Origin: JAJZIH01 sp021785265
GTDB taxonomy: Bacteria > Pseudomonadota > Gammaproteobacteria > JAKAQQ01
Direction: 5' to 3'
DNA length: 64,000 nt
Assembly (NCBI GenBank): GCA_027338645.1
Contig: DAHWSH010000012.1
Span: 41,161 to 105,160, forward strand
Below the pieces are notes generated by a model. It did no database searches and was not told the origin of the DNA. It saw nothing but the letters and a program-made list of their open reading frames with translations. Position 1 is the stretch's first letter. Each line of letters begins with the position of its first letter. Of the stretch, positions 27,301 through 35,470 are shown piece after piece. A program made the translations under genes and the position numbers.

Positions 27301-27743
27301 ATTCGGGTGCACGGAAGCGGTGGTTGCGCCAGCTCGGTGAGGGTGGGCTGGCGCCTCAGTTGGCGGAACGTCTGGCCCGGGAGCTCGGTCTGATCCTGGA
27401 ACGGGTCGTCCGCGATCCGGAAGCCCGATGGATTCTGGGCGCCCATCCTTGGGCGGCCTGCGAGCTGGCTCTCCAGGGTGGAGCGGGTGCGGAGCGTGTA
27501 CGAATCCGGGTGGATCGGCTGTTCCGAGAACCGGACGGTACCTTCTGGATTATCGACTACAAGTTGGGACGGCATGCGGGGGGTGACCTCGAGGCCTTTC
27601 TCGGCTCGGAGGTGCTCCGCCACCGGCCCCAGCTCGAACGATATGCCCGCCTTCTGGGCCCCGTGGAATCCGGTCCCCTGAAACTCGGCCTTTACTTCTT
27701 GGAGCCTGCCCGTTTTTATCCCGTGCCGACTTCCACAAGCTGA
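24363..27743 (+). CDS. AddA-like UvrD-family helicase/nuclease
   Basis: A superfamily 1 helicase of about 1126 residues fused to a C-terminal nuclease, partner of the AddB-like gene before it. Helicase motifs in order are QAPAGSGKTTLLVRR (Walker A), LALTFTRKAQAEM, LLVDEFQDTSIAHY (Walker B), FAVGDPLQSIYRFRQAE, DNYRSHPDLVDWF, LLTIHRAKGLEWDVVILGGL and YVAATRARERLHLVAL. The RecB-type nuclease is seen in RVDRLFREPDGTFWIIDYKLG. It probably resects double-strand breaks for RecA loading. The start is uncertain. ATG 24363 precedes the Q-motif region closely, while ATGs at 24333 and 24225 would add residues unlike the family. Confidence 0.87.
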   Translation: MREGVTEKPKDDESVRERALDPEGSFLVQAPAGSGKTTLLVRRFLTLLSHVDEPEEILALTFTRKAQAEMTHRIWQALSATDPSGPLAGPVELVSRRSQALGWNLERMPQRLRIMTIDGFALGLIQKMPWSAGRGQIPRVTERSESLYLEAARRVIEELPSEPDYREAIGTWLVEVGGDPETLVGSLARMLAVREQWQGLLYTADRGPGLGEGNDRAGLHLFRDTYLRCCHDLTPTRFKRWLNLALAARDWRQRVCPNAGQPSDTGEAKEADPKDPWVADRLSEVELLLDLFLTQEGSLRRPRGIHSLLGTKKSTPPGLLNERESLSRAIVAELEFLAADPGGIEILQKLNRLPRILTQDSVLLERVLVVLARALYQLKEVFRETGTVDFSEITEMALGALGGEEPTDLALALDYRIQHLLVDEFQDTSIAHYTLLRKLLRGWQPGDGHTFFAVGDPLQSIYRFRQAEVGVFLDCQERGLPGFPLETLVLHDNYRSHPDLVDWFNRQFRNLFPATDDPESGSVRYNPVRARRTGPEGEARAQVHQVAGNAPDDRARRVVELIRMERSRDPLARIAVLVDTHDEAEPIARLLRTENLPFRALDLEPLGEFGVVQDLLMLSVALLHPGDRRAWLAVLRAPWIGLSLADLAALKEIPLVPTGTLVPWSPANLSADGRVRLERAWPILEAAFEQLSRTHRLREVIEAVWLELGGPALYRQDFDLTLAERFLDLLDEHPGGEWRADPLRLPEAVAHLRAPHEVEIQDPRLELLTIHRAKGLEWDVVILGGLNHVPPRQDLRLLAWLERIGPQGSEVIMATADAASLKPGHWGWYQYLKAVDQEKNQAERVRLAYVAATRARERLHLVALAGSGPAPKPRKGSLADVFWSVLSSTEPVEASTARPDPEVPAAPLRFRRGEGFPGLEWPDGSAVDRARDIAKTREPARPAYDWAETEARVLGVVLHEICARIGRLGWERSRPWYDPDSGARKRWLRQLGEGGLAPQLAERLARELGLILERVVRDPEARWILGAHPWAACELALQGGAGAERVRIRVDRLFREPDGTFWIIDYKLGRHAGGDLEAFLGSEVLRHRPQLERYARLLGPVESGPLKLGLYFLEPARFYPVPTSTS

Positions 27744-27798
27744 GCCAATCCGTTACACTCCTGCCCGGTTCAGCGCATGACTCCTGTCGATTGAACGG

Positions 27799-30090
27799 AT
27801 GAGACCCAGGCGAAAGACACACTCCCGCCCACCCGAGCCCCGCCTGGGGTCCAGAGAGACTCACGAATCGATTGACCTCGGCCGTTTTGTGGAAAAGGCG
27901 TATCTCGACTATTCCATGACGGTCATTCTCGACCGGGCCTTACCCCATCTGGCCGACGGACTGAAACCGGTCCAGCGCCGGATCCTCTACGCCATGCATG
28001 AGCTTGGCCTCGGAAACAGTCCCAAGTTCAAAAAGTCGGCCCGCACCGTGGGTGACGTCATCGGCAAATTCCATCCTCATGGAGACCAGGCGGCCTACGA
28101 GGCCTTGGTGCTCATGGCGCAGCCTTTCTCCTGTCGCTATCCCTTGGTCACCGGCCAGGGCAACTTCGGGTCTCCGGACAACCCGAAATCTTTCGCCGCG
28201 ATGCGGTATACCGAATGCCGGCTTTCCCCGTATGCCGAACTCCTTCTTTCTGAGCTCGACCAGGGAACGGTCGACTGGGCACCCAACTTCGACGGCACTC
28301 TCGAGGAACCACTCCTTCTGCCGGCCCGCATGCCCTGGGTTCTTCTCAATGGCTCGAGCGGCATTGCCGTGGGCATGGCCACCGATATTCCGCCGCACAA
28401 TCTCGGTGAAATCGCCCGCGCCCTGATCCACCTCCTGGATCATCCGAAGGCGGATCCGGCCACCCTTTGGGCCGACGTTCCAGGGCCGGATTTCCCGACC
28501 GACGCCGAGATCACGACGGATCCGGAAGAACTCAAGACCTTGTACAAAACCGGCTCCGGCATGATCCGTTGCCGGGCGCGTTACCTCCGGGAGGGGCACG
28601 ATCTCGTGGTGAATGCCTTGCCCTACCAGGTTTCCGGCTCGGAGGTATTGACCGAGCTGGCCCGTCTCATCGAGGCGGGGGAGTTGCCCTGGGTTCGTGA
28701 CCTGCGGGATGAGTCCGATCAGGAACATCCCACCCGTCTCGTCATCACGCTCCGGGAAGGAGAACTCCCGGTGGAGCGGATTTTCGAGCACCTGTGCGCT
28801 GTCTCCGATCTGGAACGGAGCTACCGGGTCAACTTCAATGTCATCACTCCGGCCGGAGCCCCCCGTGTTCTGGCGCTCGTCGATCTCCTCAAGCAGTGGC
28901 TGGAGTTCCGCTTGGCCACGCAGGAACGCCTGTTGCGCTGGCAGCTCGGCCGCGTGCAGGCCCGTCTGGAGGTGGTGACGGGGCTTTTAAGGGTCCATCA
29001 CGATCTCGATGCCGTCATCCGGGTCATCCGCGAGTCCGATGAAGTCCGTGAGGAACTCATGCGGGTCTTCGAGCTGAGCGAAAGACAGGCGGAGGCCATC
29101 CTCGACATGCGACTCCGGCAGCTGGCGCGCCTCGAATCCTTGGTACTCGAAAAGGAGAAACAGACGCTCGCTGCCCGGGAGACCGAAATCACGGACACGC
29201 TGTCTTCGCCCGCACGCCTGCGGAAAATGGTCCGGGCACAACTTTTGGCGGACCGGGAGCGATTTGCTGATGCCCGTCGCTCCCCCCTGGTGCCCCGGCT
29301 GCCGGCGGGCAGGCTGTCGCGGGAGCGCAGCGTTCGTGGCGAGGCGGTGACGGTGGCTCTGAGTCGGCGCGGCTGGATCAGGACGGCGCGGGGACACGAG
29401 TGGGATCCCAGCCAGTCGACTTATCGCAGCGGAGACAGCTTCCTGGCCTTGGCCCGGGGGGATAGCCGCGAAACCCTCATCCTGTTTGATTCGCAAGGCC
29501 GGATCTACAACCTCGGGCCGGACGAACTCCCGGACGGGCGCAGTCCCGGCATCCCGCTGACCAGCCAACTGGACCCGCCAACGGACGCCCGTTTCGTGTC
29601 CCTCGCCTTCGGGAAATCGGAGATGTCGGTTCTTTGGGCCGATGCCTGGGGCTATGGCTTCGTGCTCCCGGCACCCGCCCTGCGGGTTCGTCTCCGCAGG
29701 GGTCGGCAACTGTTCCGACTGCCCGAGGGGGATGTGGCTCTCGCGGCCCGGTCCCTGGACCTGGCCGATCGGGTGGCCTTGCTCGCTTCCTCAGGCCGGC
29801 TACTCGTGATTGATCCAGGCGAGATTCCCCATCTGGATCGGGGCCGTGGAGTCCGGTTACTCGCCATTCCCACGGAGCGGCGGGGGGAGGAATGCCTGCT
29901 CGTGGCGGTTCCGCTGGCGCCTGGGGAGGGGCTCCGCCTCGTGAGTGGTCGACACGAATGCCCGCTGTCTCCCGCCAGACTCGAAACCTATCGGGGGAAT
30001 CGTGGCCGGCGGGGACGGGGGCTCCCCGACCCGTGGCCGCGGCGCATGGAGGATCTCGTGGTGGAGGTGGTCCCTGCGAAGGGGGGTTGA
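27799..30090 (+). CDS. parC: DNA topoisomerase IV subunit A
   Basis: Catalytic A subunit of topoisomerase IV, which decatenates daughter chromosomes with ParE. At 763 residues it has the winged-helix cleavage domain with catalytic Y137 (AAMRYTECRLS), GSSGIAVGMATDIPPHN, a coiled-coil tower and a C-terminal wrapping domain of degenerate beta-pinwheel blades. The short C-terminal domain and LVTGQGNFGSPDNPKSF distinguish ParC from GyrA. In the quinolone-binding helix (HPHGDQAAYEA) the position of E. coli Ser80 is Gln97, and the acidic partner E101 is kept. The ATG at 27799 has only a weak ribosome site. Confidence 0.94.
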   Translation: MRPRRKTHSRPPEPRLGSRETHESIDLGRFVEKAYLDYSMTVILDRALPHLADGLKPVQRRILYAMHELGLGNSPKFKKSARTVGDVIGKFHPHGDQAAYEALVLMAQPFSCRYPLVTGQGNFGSPDNPKSFAAMRYTECRLSPYAELLLSELDQGTVDWAPNFDGTLEEPLLLPARMPWVLLNGSSGIAVGMATDIPPHNLGEIARALIHLLDHPKADPATLWADVPGPDFPTDAEITTDPEELKTLYKTGSGMIRCRARYLREGHDLVVNALPYQVSGSEVLTELARLIEAGELPWVRDLRDESDQEHPTRLVITLREGELPVERIFEHLCAVSDLERSYRVNFNVITPAGAPRVLALVDLLKQWLEFRLATQERLLRWQLGRVQARLEVVTGLLRVHHDLDAVIRVIRESDEVREELMRVFELSERQAEAILDMRLRQLARLESLVLEKEKQTLAARETEITDTLSSPARLRKMVRAQLLADRERFADARRSPLVPRLPAGRLSRERSVRGEAVTVALSRRGWIRTARGHEWDPSQSTYRSGDSFLALARGDSRETLILFDSQGRIYNLGPDELPDGRSPGIPLTSQLDPPTDARFVSLAFGKSEMSVLWADAWGYGFVLPAPALRVRLRRGRQLFRLPEGDVALAARSLDLADRVALLASSGRLLVIDPGEIPHLDRGRGVRLLAIPTERRGEECLLVAVPLAPGEGLRLVSGRHECPLSPARLETYRGNRGRRGRGLPDPWPRRMEDLVVEVVPAKGG

Positions 30091-30108
30091 GCAGCCCGAG
30101 CCCCTGGC

Positions 30109-32145
30109 CTAAGCCTCGAAGGGCATGTCCTCTCCAAAAAACGTCCCCTCGGCGAGGAGGACGCCGTGGGCGAGGAGTTCATTCAGCAGTTGTGGGCGAT
30201 CGACGTCGGTCGCGAGGATCGGGATTTTTCTTTCGCGGAGCACGGACAACCACGGGGCAGGGGAGTCGGTGGGTGTTTCGTCAGGTGCCGCTTCCGGCGG
30301 GGAGCTGGCCTCGAGTAGGCGGGTCGCGGGCATGCGGACAAGATGCGGCTTGAAGTGATTGATCATCAGTCCGGAATAACTGGACTGGCCGAATTCGTCA
30401 AGCCCGATCAGGATACCGGCCGCGCGGAGTGGTCCGATCCAGTCCCGGGCCGTCTTGATCTGGTTGGCGATGGACCGTTCGTGAAAGAGGAGGATCAACC
30501 GGCCCGAAGTCTTCTGTGGCCAGTGTTCGGCAATGGATCGGGCCACCTCGGGATTTTTGAGAGTTTCCCCGGACAGTCTCAGATACAGCGCGAACGGCTC
30601 CGGTCTCAGCGGATGGAGGAAGTAGCCGAGGGCGGTCTCGAGCAAGTACTGGTCGAGGACCGAAAGTGCTCCCTGCTCGCTGACCCGTCGGAAGAAATCC
30701 GACCATGAGGAGCAGTGACAGGTCCCGAGCAGGCCCGGACCGAGACGCAGTTCGAAGCGGTTCAGCGAGTCGCCGGTCGTGAAACTGCTGACCGTCCGTC
30801 TGACCAGCGGCAGCTTCTTCCGTTCGATCATGTGGTCGATGACTGTTGCGAGATCCTCGGGATCCGATCCGGCGGCGGTCGGGATGTAGCGATTGACGGG
30901 CTTTGAGCCTTGCGAGGCTTGGGTGGCCTCATGGAGCAGACGATCCAAAGTGGAACTCCGGACCCGCGAACTGATGCCGATGACGATGCCGATCACGAGG
31001 GAGTGGTTCATGGCTTCGTAAAGCTGCCCATCCACTGCGTGCTGGAGATTTTCCGCCCATTGTTCCACGTTCCCTTCTGCAGGCCGTTCAAGCCAGTAGC
31101 ACAGGGACCAGCCAAACCGGGTGACGAGATCCCCGGGCCGGGAAAAAGCACGGGACACGCGCTCGATCTCGTCGAGCAGGTTCCCGATCATGGCCGGCCC
31201 GTGTTCGTTGAGCAGGGTGACCGGATCCCGCAGCTGGACGACACTGATCGCCTGTTCGCTCCGCTTGGGCAGGGCTGCCTCGAGGTGTTCCTGGACACGG
31301 GCGGCAAAATCCGTGTTGGCTACAAGACCTTCCGGGTTCACCAACTCTCGCGGTTGGGGTTCGGGAGCCGGGGCCGAGGGGGTGGGAGCCTTGGCGGATG
31401 GCGACTCCTGGGGGGCCGGCTCCGGGCGCTGTCGTGCCAGGATGAGGATCGCCGGTTCGCCTCTCCAGCTGAGCGGACGAACGACCAGAAGGAGCGGGGA
31501 TCCCTGTTGTTGCACTTCCACCTCGACCGGATGAGATTCGTTTGCCTGGACACATTTCTTGAGTGCCTGTTTGATGCGTGTGCGCTCGCCTGGTGGAAAG
31601 AGGTCGAGGAAGGAGCGGGATTCAGGGTTATCCAGGCCGAAGAGACCGAGGTAGGCGGGATTGGCGTAGAGGTGGAGCCCTTCCTGGATGAAGGCCACCG
31701 GGGTTTCCAGGGTCTCCGCCAGCAGGCGATGGGCACGTTCCCCTTCCTCGTTCGTATAACGCAGGTGGAGGGCGTCACGCTTGAGGCGTGAGAGTTCGGC
31801 GGTCTGCAGGATGATCTGCCGGGTTTTGGGCACATCGTCCAGACTGATGAAGTCCGTGCCCGGCCACGTGCCAGGGCTCTGTTCGACCAGGGAGAGACGG
31901 GGCAGCGCTTCCCATTTCTGCCGCAGGTCCTCCGGCAGTGAGGCCCAGTCCCAATCGAGTTCGGGATCCCAGATCAAAATCGTCCAGTCTGAAGGCTCCT
32001 CCTCCGCCAAGGCTTCGAATCCGTCGATGCAGCGGATGCGCGACCACACCCCCTGGTTGCGGAGCAGGGTGTTGATGGCCTCGCCCCGCTCAGCGTGTCG
32101 GGTGAGGACGAGGAGTGGAAGGGGATCCTGCTCGGATAGGGTCAC
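30109..32145 (-). CDS. fimX: FimX-like c-di-GMP receptor protein
   Basis: A 678-residue protein with the FimX layout: a receiver-like N-terminus (about 1-120), a PAS domain (ETPVAFIQEGLHLYANPAYLGLFG), a Pro/Ala linker, then degenerate GGDEF and EAL domains. The GGDEF site reads RFGWSLCYWLE, and the EAL signature is replaced by FELRL. The later DDFG motif is DEFG and other catalytic acidic residues are missing, so it should bind rather than make or break c-di-GMP. In Pseudomonas and Xanthomonas FimX controls type IV pilus assembly and twitching. The start overlaps the epmB stop by 4 bp. Confidence 0.8.
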   Translation of the reverse strand: MTLSEQDPLPLLVLTRHAERGEAINTLLRNQGVWSRIRCIDGFEALAEEEPSDWTILIWDPELDWDWASLPEDLRQKWEALPRLSLVEQSPGTWPGTDFISLDDVPKTRQIILQTAELSRLKRDALHLRYTNEEGERAHRLLAETLETPVAFIQEGLHLYANPAYLGLFGLDNPESRSFLDLFPPGERTRIKQALKKCVQANESHPVEVEVQQQGSPLLLVVRPLSWRGEPAILILARQRPEPAPQESPSAKAPTPSAPAPEPQPRELVNPEGLVANTDFAARVQEHLEAALPKRSEQAISVVQLRDPVTLLNEHGPAMIGNLLDEIERVSRAFSRPGDLVTRFGWSLCYWLERPAEGNVEQWAENLQHAVDGQLYEAMNHSLVIGIVIGISSRVRSSTLDRLLHEATQASQGSKPVNRYIPTAAGSDPEDLATVIDHMIERKKLPLVRRTVSSFTTGDSLNRFELRLGPGLLGTCHCSSWSDFFRRVSEQGALSVLDQYLLETALGYFLHPLRPEPFALYLRLSGETLKNPEVARSIAEHWPQKTSGRLILLFHERSIANQIKTARDWIGPLRAAGILIGLDEFGQSSYSGLMINHFKPHLVRMPATRLLEASSPPEAAPDETPTDSPAPWLSVLRERKIPILATDVDRPQLLNELLAHGVLLAEGTFFGEDMPFEA

Positions 32146-33137
32146 GTACAGTCCTCAAGCGGAGTTTTGGCTGGTGCGCCGGGAATTTCCCGGACGAGCC
32201 GTGGAACGAGGTATCCCGGGAGACGGGCACGGAGTTCCCGGTGGATGTGACGGGCCTTTGCATCGGTTACGGCAAAATGGGCGCTGCCCTGTACGGGATC
32301 CAGCTGGTGGAGGTAGTAGGGCAGAACCCCGGCAGAAAAGAGAGTTTCCGACAGGTCGACGAGCCTTTCCGGATCGTCATTCACACCGGCCAGAAGCACC
32401 GACTGGTTGAGCAGGTGAAAGCCACTGGCCCGGAATCCCTGGAGTGCCCGGACCACTGCGGGCGTGATCTCGCGGGCATGGTTGGCGTGGATCACGAGCA
32501 CCCGGCGGCGGGAAAAGCGGTTGAGGGCACTCAAGAGTGCCGGACCGGTCCGGCGCGGACGGACGACCGGTTCCCGGCTGTGGATGCGAAGTGTGGCCAG
32601 ATGGGGGATCGCATCGAGACGGCCGCAGAGCGAAGCGAGCCGGTCACGGCTCAGGGTCAAGGGGTCGCCCCCGCTCAGGATGATTTCGCGGATATTTGGG
32701 TCCGACCTCAAAAGGGCCAGCGCCGCTTTCATGTCCGGATCTGCCCGCGCCTGTTCATGGACCGGGAAATGCCGCCGGAAGCAGTAGCGGCAATGAATAC
32801 TGCACTCGGTACCGGCCAGGAGGAGTGCTCGGCCGGCGTATTTACAGATCAGACGCGGGCTCGCAAGCTGCGTCTGCTCATTCAGGGGGTCGGCCGTCCC
32901 GGCCGGATCGGTTTCCGCCGCCTGGGGGACGAACTGGAGCCAGAGCGGATCGCCCGGAATCGCCCGGGCAAGAAAGGATTGGGATACCCGGAACGGAAAG
33001 GCTTCGAGGATCTCGCCCAGGGGGCCGGGTGGTACCCGGGGGGCCCCGGTTCCGAGAACCGCCGGGTCGGTCACGAGCCCCAGACTTGAATCCTCATCCA
33101 GGAGGGGCTTCAGGGGAGAGTCGAGTTTCGCTATCAT
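32142..33137 (-). CDS. epmB: EF-P lysine 2,3-aminomutase EpmB
   Basis: Radical SAM enzyme that turns (S)-alpha-lysine into (R)-beta-lysine for attachment to elongation factor P. The 331-residue protein carries the [4Fe-4S] motif as ECSIHCRYCFRRHFP (C-x3-C-x2-C) and has PLTLSRDRL, HSREPVVRPRR and NQSVLLAGVNDDPERL. Like other EpmB proteins it is shorter than clostridial lysine 2,3-aminomutase. It is divergent from efp across a 66-bp gap, and its last bases overlap fimX. Confidence 0.95.
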   Translation of the reverse strand: MIAKLDSPLKPLLDEDSSLGLVTDPAVLGTGAPRVPPGPLGEILEAFPFRVSQSFLARAIPGDPLWLQFVPQAAETDPAGTADPLNEQTQLASPRLICKYAGRALLLAGTECSIHCRYCFRRHFPVHEQARADPDMKAALALLRSDPNIREIILSGGDPLTLSRDRLASLCGRLDAIPHLATLRIHSREPVVRPRRTGPALLSALNRFSRRRVLVIHANHAREITPAVVRALQGFRASGFHLLNQSVLLAGVNDDPERLVDLSETLFSAGVLPYYLHQLDPVQGSAHFAVTDAKARHIHRELRARLPGYLVPRLVREIPGAPAKTPLEDCT

Positions 33138-33203
33138 AACGGGTCTGGCTGCCCCGCCCGTTGCCCGGGCGGATCCTCGATATCTGATACGGATCCCTGA
33201 GAC

Positions 33204-33773
33204 ATGACGACCTATACTACCAATGAATTCAAAAGTGGCCTCAAAATCATCCTGGACGGGGATCCCTACAACGTCATTGAAAATGAGTTTGTCAAGCCGG
33301 GCAAGGGGCAGGCGTTCAACCGGGTGCGGATCCGCAACCTGAAAACCAGCCGGGTCATCGAGAAGACCTTCAAGTCAGGAGATACGGTCGAAGGAGCAGA
33401 TGTCGTCGACGTCGAGATGCAGTACCTCTACCAGGATGGGACCCACTGGCATTTCATGCACCCGGAGACCTTTGAGCAGTATCACGCGGAGGCTGCCCCG
33501 ATGGCGGATGCAGCGTGCTGGCTCAAGGGTGAAGAGGTTTGCATCGTGACGCTCTGGAACAACCGGCCGCTTTTGGTGACGCCTCCCCATACCGTGGTTT
33601 TACGGGTTACCCGAACCGACCCGGGCCTGCGTGGCGACACTTCAAGCGGGGGCAGCAAGCCGGCCGAACTCGAAACCGGTGCCAGCGTCCGGGTTCCACT
33701 CTTTATCCAGGAAGGGGAACTCATCAAGGTCAATACGCGGACTGCGGAATACGTTGCGCGCGGCAAGGAGTGA
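33204..33773 (+). CDS. efp: Elongation factor P
   Basis: Translation factor that rescues ribosomes stalled on polyproline. The 189-residue, three-domain protein shows the modification loop FVKPGKGQAF with Lys34, the residue beta-lysylated by EpmA. It also has EKTFKSGDTVEGADVVD, WHFMHPETFEQY and the TRTAEYVARGKE end. The lysylated-EF-P type is supported by epmB upstream and epmA directly downstream. Confidence 0.97.
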   Translation: MTTYTTNEFKSGLKIILDGDPYNVIENEFVKPGKGQAFNRVRIRNLKTSRVIEKTFKSGDTVEGADVVDVEMQYLYQDGTHWHFMHPETFEQYHAEAAPMADAACWLKGEEVCIVTLWNNRPLLVTPPHTVVLRVTRTDPGLRGDTSSGGSKPAELETGASVRVPLFIQEGELIKVNTRTAEYVARGKE

Positions 33774-34746
33774 GGGGGCCTGCAACTGGCGGCCGCAGGC
33801 CGGGCGAGAGACCCTGTGCCTCCGGGCCGCACTCAAGGCGCAGATCCGTGCCTTCATGGACGAGCGGGGGATTCTGGAGGTGGATACGCCTCACCTGGCA
33901 CACCATGCGGTTCCTGACCCGGAGTTGTCCTGCTTCACCGTGACCGGCAGCCGCGCGCGCTACTGGTTGATCCCATCGCCTGAATACCACCTGAAGCGAC
34001 TGCTTGCCGCCGGGTATGGCGATGTCTACAGCCTGGGCCCGGTTTTTCGGGACGGTGAGGAAGGACTCCTTCACGAACCCGAGTTTACCCTCCTCGAATA
34101 TTATCGGGTGGGTTGGGATGCGCGGGCCCTGGCCGAAGAGGCGGCAGGGCTGGTGGCCCGCCTCACCGGTCGGCCGGACCGGGTTCGTTTCATCCGCTTT
34201 GTCGATCTGTTCAAGGAGGCACTCGGAGTGGATCCCCTGACGGTACCGGGTAGGCAGCTCTGGGAGGCGATCGAGCCCGAACGCCGTCCGGCCGGAATCG
34301 AGCCGGATGACCGGGCCGCGCTCTGCGATTTCTGGCTGGGGATGATGTTTTATCCCCGCCTGGGCGAAGGGGAGACGGTCGTTGTCCACGGTTTTCCCGC
34401 AGAGGCCGCTGCGCTCGCCCGGCTGGATCCGGCGGATACCCGGTTCGCGCAGCGTTTCGAGATGGTGGTCGGTGGCATCGAGATTGCCAATGGCTATCAC
34501 GAGTTGGCCGACGCCACCGAGCAGGAACTCCGCTTCGAACGTGACCGGGAGCGCCGCCGTCGGACCGGCCAGCCGGATGTGACGATTGACCCTGAGTTCA
34601 TGGCCGCGCTCCGGTCCGGCCTGCCAGACTGCTCGGGCATCGCGATTGGATTCGATCGGGTGGTGCTCCTGGCTGCGGGAAAGGATGATTTGGCCTCGAC
34701 CCTGGCCTTTCCGTTGGCCGGATCCGACCCGGAGATGGGTTCGTGA
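33754..34746 (+). CDS. epmA: EF-P (R)-beta-lysine ligase
   Basis: Class II lysyl-tRNA-synthetase-like enzyme without an anticodon domain, which attaches beta-lysine to Lys34 of EF-P. Motifs are AQIRAFMDERGILEVDTP, SPEYHLKRLLAAGYGDVYSLGPVFRDGE (motif 2), EIANGYHELADATEQELRF and PDCSGIAIGFDRVVLLAAG (motif 3). The frame is open from 33631, but that part is antisense-like overlap with efp. No ATG or GTG lies near the family start. The TTG at 33754 gives 330 residues against 325 in E. coli and would overlap efp by 20 bp. This start is an inference. Confidence 0.9.
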   Translation: MRAARSEGACNWRPQAGRETLCLRAALKAQIRAFMDERGILEVDTPHLAHHAVPDPELSCFTVTGSRARYWLIPSPEYHLKRLLAAGYGDVYSLGPVFRDGEEGLLHEPEFTLLEYYRVGWDARALAEEAAGLVARLTGRPDRVRFIRFVDLFKEALGVDPLTVPGRQLWEAIEPERRPAGIEPDDRAALCDFWLGMMFYPRLGEGETVVVHGFPAEAAALARLDPADTRFAQRFEMVVGGIEIANGYHELADATEQELRFERDRERRRRTGQPDVTIDPEFMAALRSGLPDCSGIAIGFDRVVLLAAGKDDLASTLAFPLAGSDPEMGS

Positions 34747-35237
34747 TGCGGAGCGCGGATCTCCCGGCCTATGAAGACCTGCTTCGCTCCCTGGGTGCGC
34801 TCTTTTCCGGCGAACGCGATCTCGTGGCGGATACCGCCAACATGGCGGCGCTCCTGTTCCAGTCCCTTCCGGAGGTGAGCTGGGCTGGTTTTTATTTCCG
34901 GCGAGACCAGTCCCTCGTACTCGGTCCTTTCCAGGGTCCACCGGCCTGTATCCGCCTGCCTTGGGGGGAGGGGGTGTGCGGACGTGCCGCCCTCAGCGGC
35001 TCCAGTCTTAGGGTCGCTGATGTCCACACTTTCCCCGGACATATTGCCTGTGATCCCGCGGCACGGAGCGAGATCGTCGTGCCGGTTTTCCGCGATGGTC
35101 GGGTGGTCGGCGTACTGGATCTCGACAGTTATGTACCCGACCGGTTTCAGCTCCGTGACGAAGAGGGTCTCGAAGCCATGGTGCGTCTTCTGGAGTCAGC
35201 CGTCGACTGGAGTCCGTGGGTTGAAACCAGTCATTGA
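34746..35237 (+). CDS. Free methionine-(R)-sulfoxide reductase
   Basis: A 163-residue GAF-domain protein of the fRMsr (YebR) family, reducing free Met-(R)-sulfoxide. The three cysteines of the family are visible: PACIRLPWG, GEGVCGRAA and HIACDPAARSEIVVP. The last is the catalytic region, and the VLDLDS strand follows. The ATG at 34746 shares a base with the epmA stop (TGATG). A GTG one codon earlier is equally possible. Confidence 0.9.
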   Translation: MRSADLPAYEDLLRSLGALFSGERDLVADTANMAALLFQSLPEVSWAGFYFRRDQSLVLGPFQGPPACIRLPWGEGVCGRAALSGSSLRVADVHTFPGHIACDPAARSEIVVPVFRDGRVVGVLDLDSYVPDRFQLRDEEGLEAMVRLLESAVDWSPWVETSH

Positions 35238-35245
35238 GGTTCCAG

Positions 35246-35280
35246 ATATCCACAAAAGCTGTGGAAAACTCTGTGGATGA
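35246..35280. promoter_or_regulatory. Cluster of three DnaA-box-like sites
   Basis: Within 35 bases lie ATATCCACA (35246-35254, one mismatch), TGTGGAAAA (35260-35268, the complement TTTTCCACA fits TTWTNCACA exactly) and TGTGGATGA (35272-35280, one mismatch). An AT-rich stretch follows (35330-35430). Apart from a hairpin, the 233-bp gap between the fRMsr gene and psd holds nothing else I recognise. Confidence 0.45.
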
Positions 35281-35435
35281 AATAGCCGGGGAGTGTGGCC
35301 GGACCTTGAGATTGGCGGGTCTGTCCGCTCCGGTATATTTTGTGACCATGTATAAAACTATGGTTTTTCAAAAGGATAGACGTATCACAGACAATCCGAT
35401 TTGAGATTGAACCGCATCTTTCGAATATGTAGAAG

Positions 35436-35451
35436 CACCTCTCCCGAGGTG
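35436..35451. terminator. Hairpin between convergent genes
   Basis: CACCTC and GAGGTG pair around TCCC, followed by TGTATAAAT on the plus strand. It lies 20 bases from the psd stop on the other strand and may serve both the fRMsr and psd transcripts. The U-run is poor. Confidence 0.4.
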
Positions 35452-35470
35452 TGTATAAATCAACGGCCCC

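Noticed and set aside
35340..35372. ACCAT...ATGGT repeat followed by TTTTT as a terminator
   Set aside because: The stem is only five pairs with a ten-base AT loop, too weak to claim.
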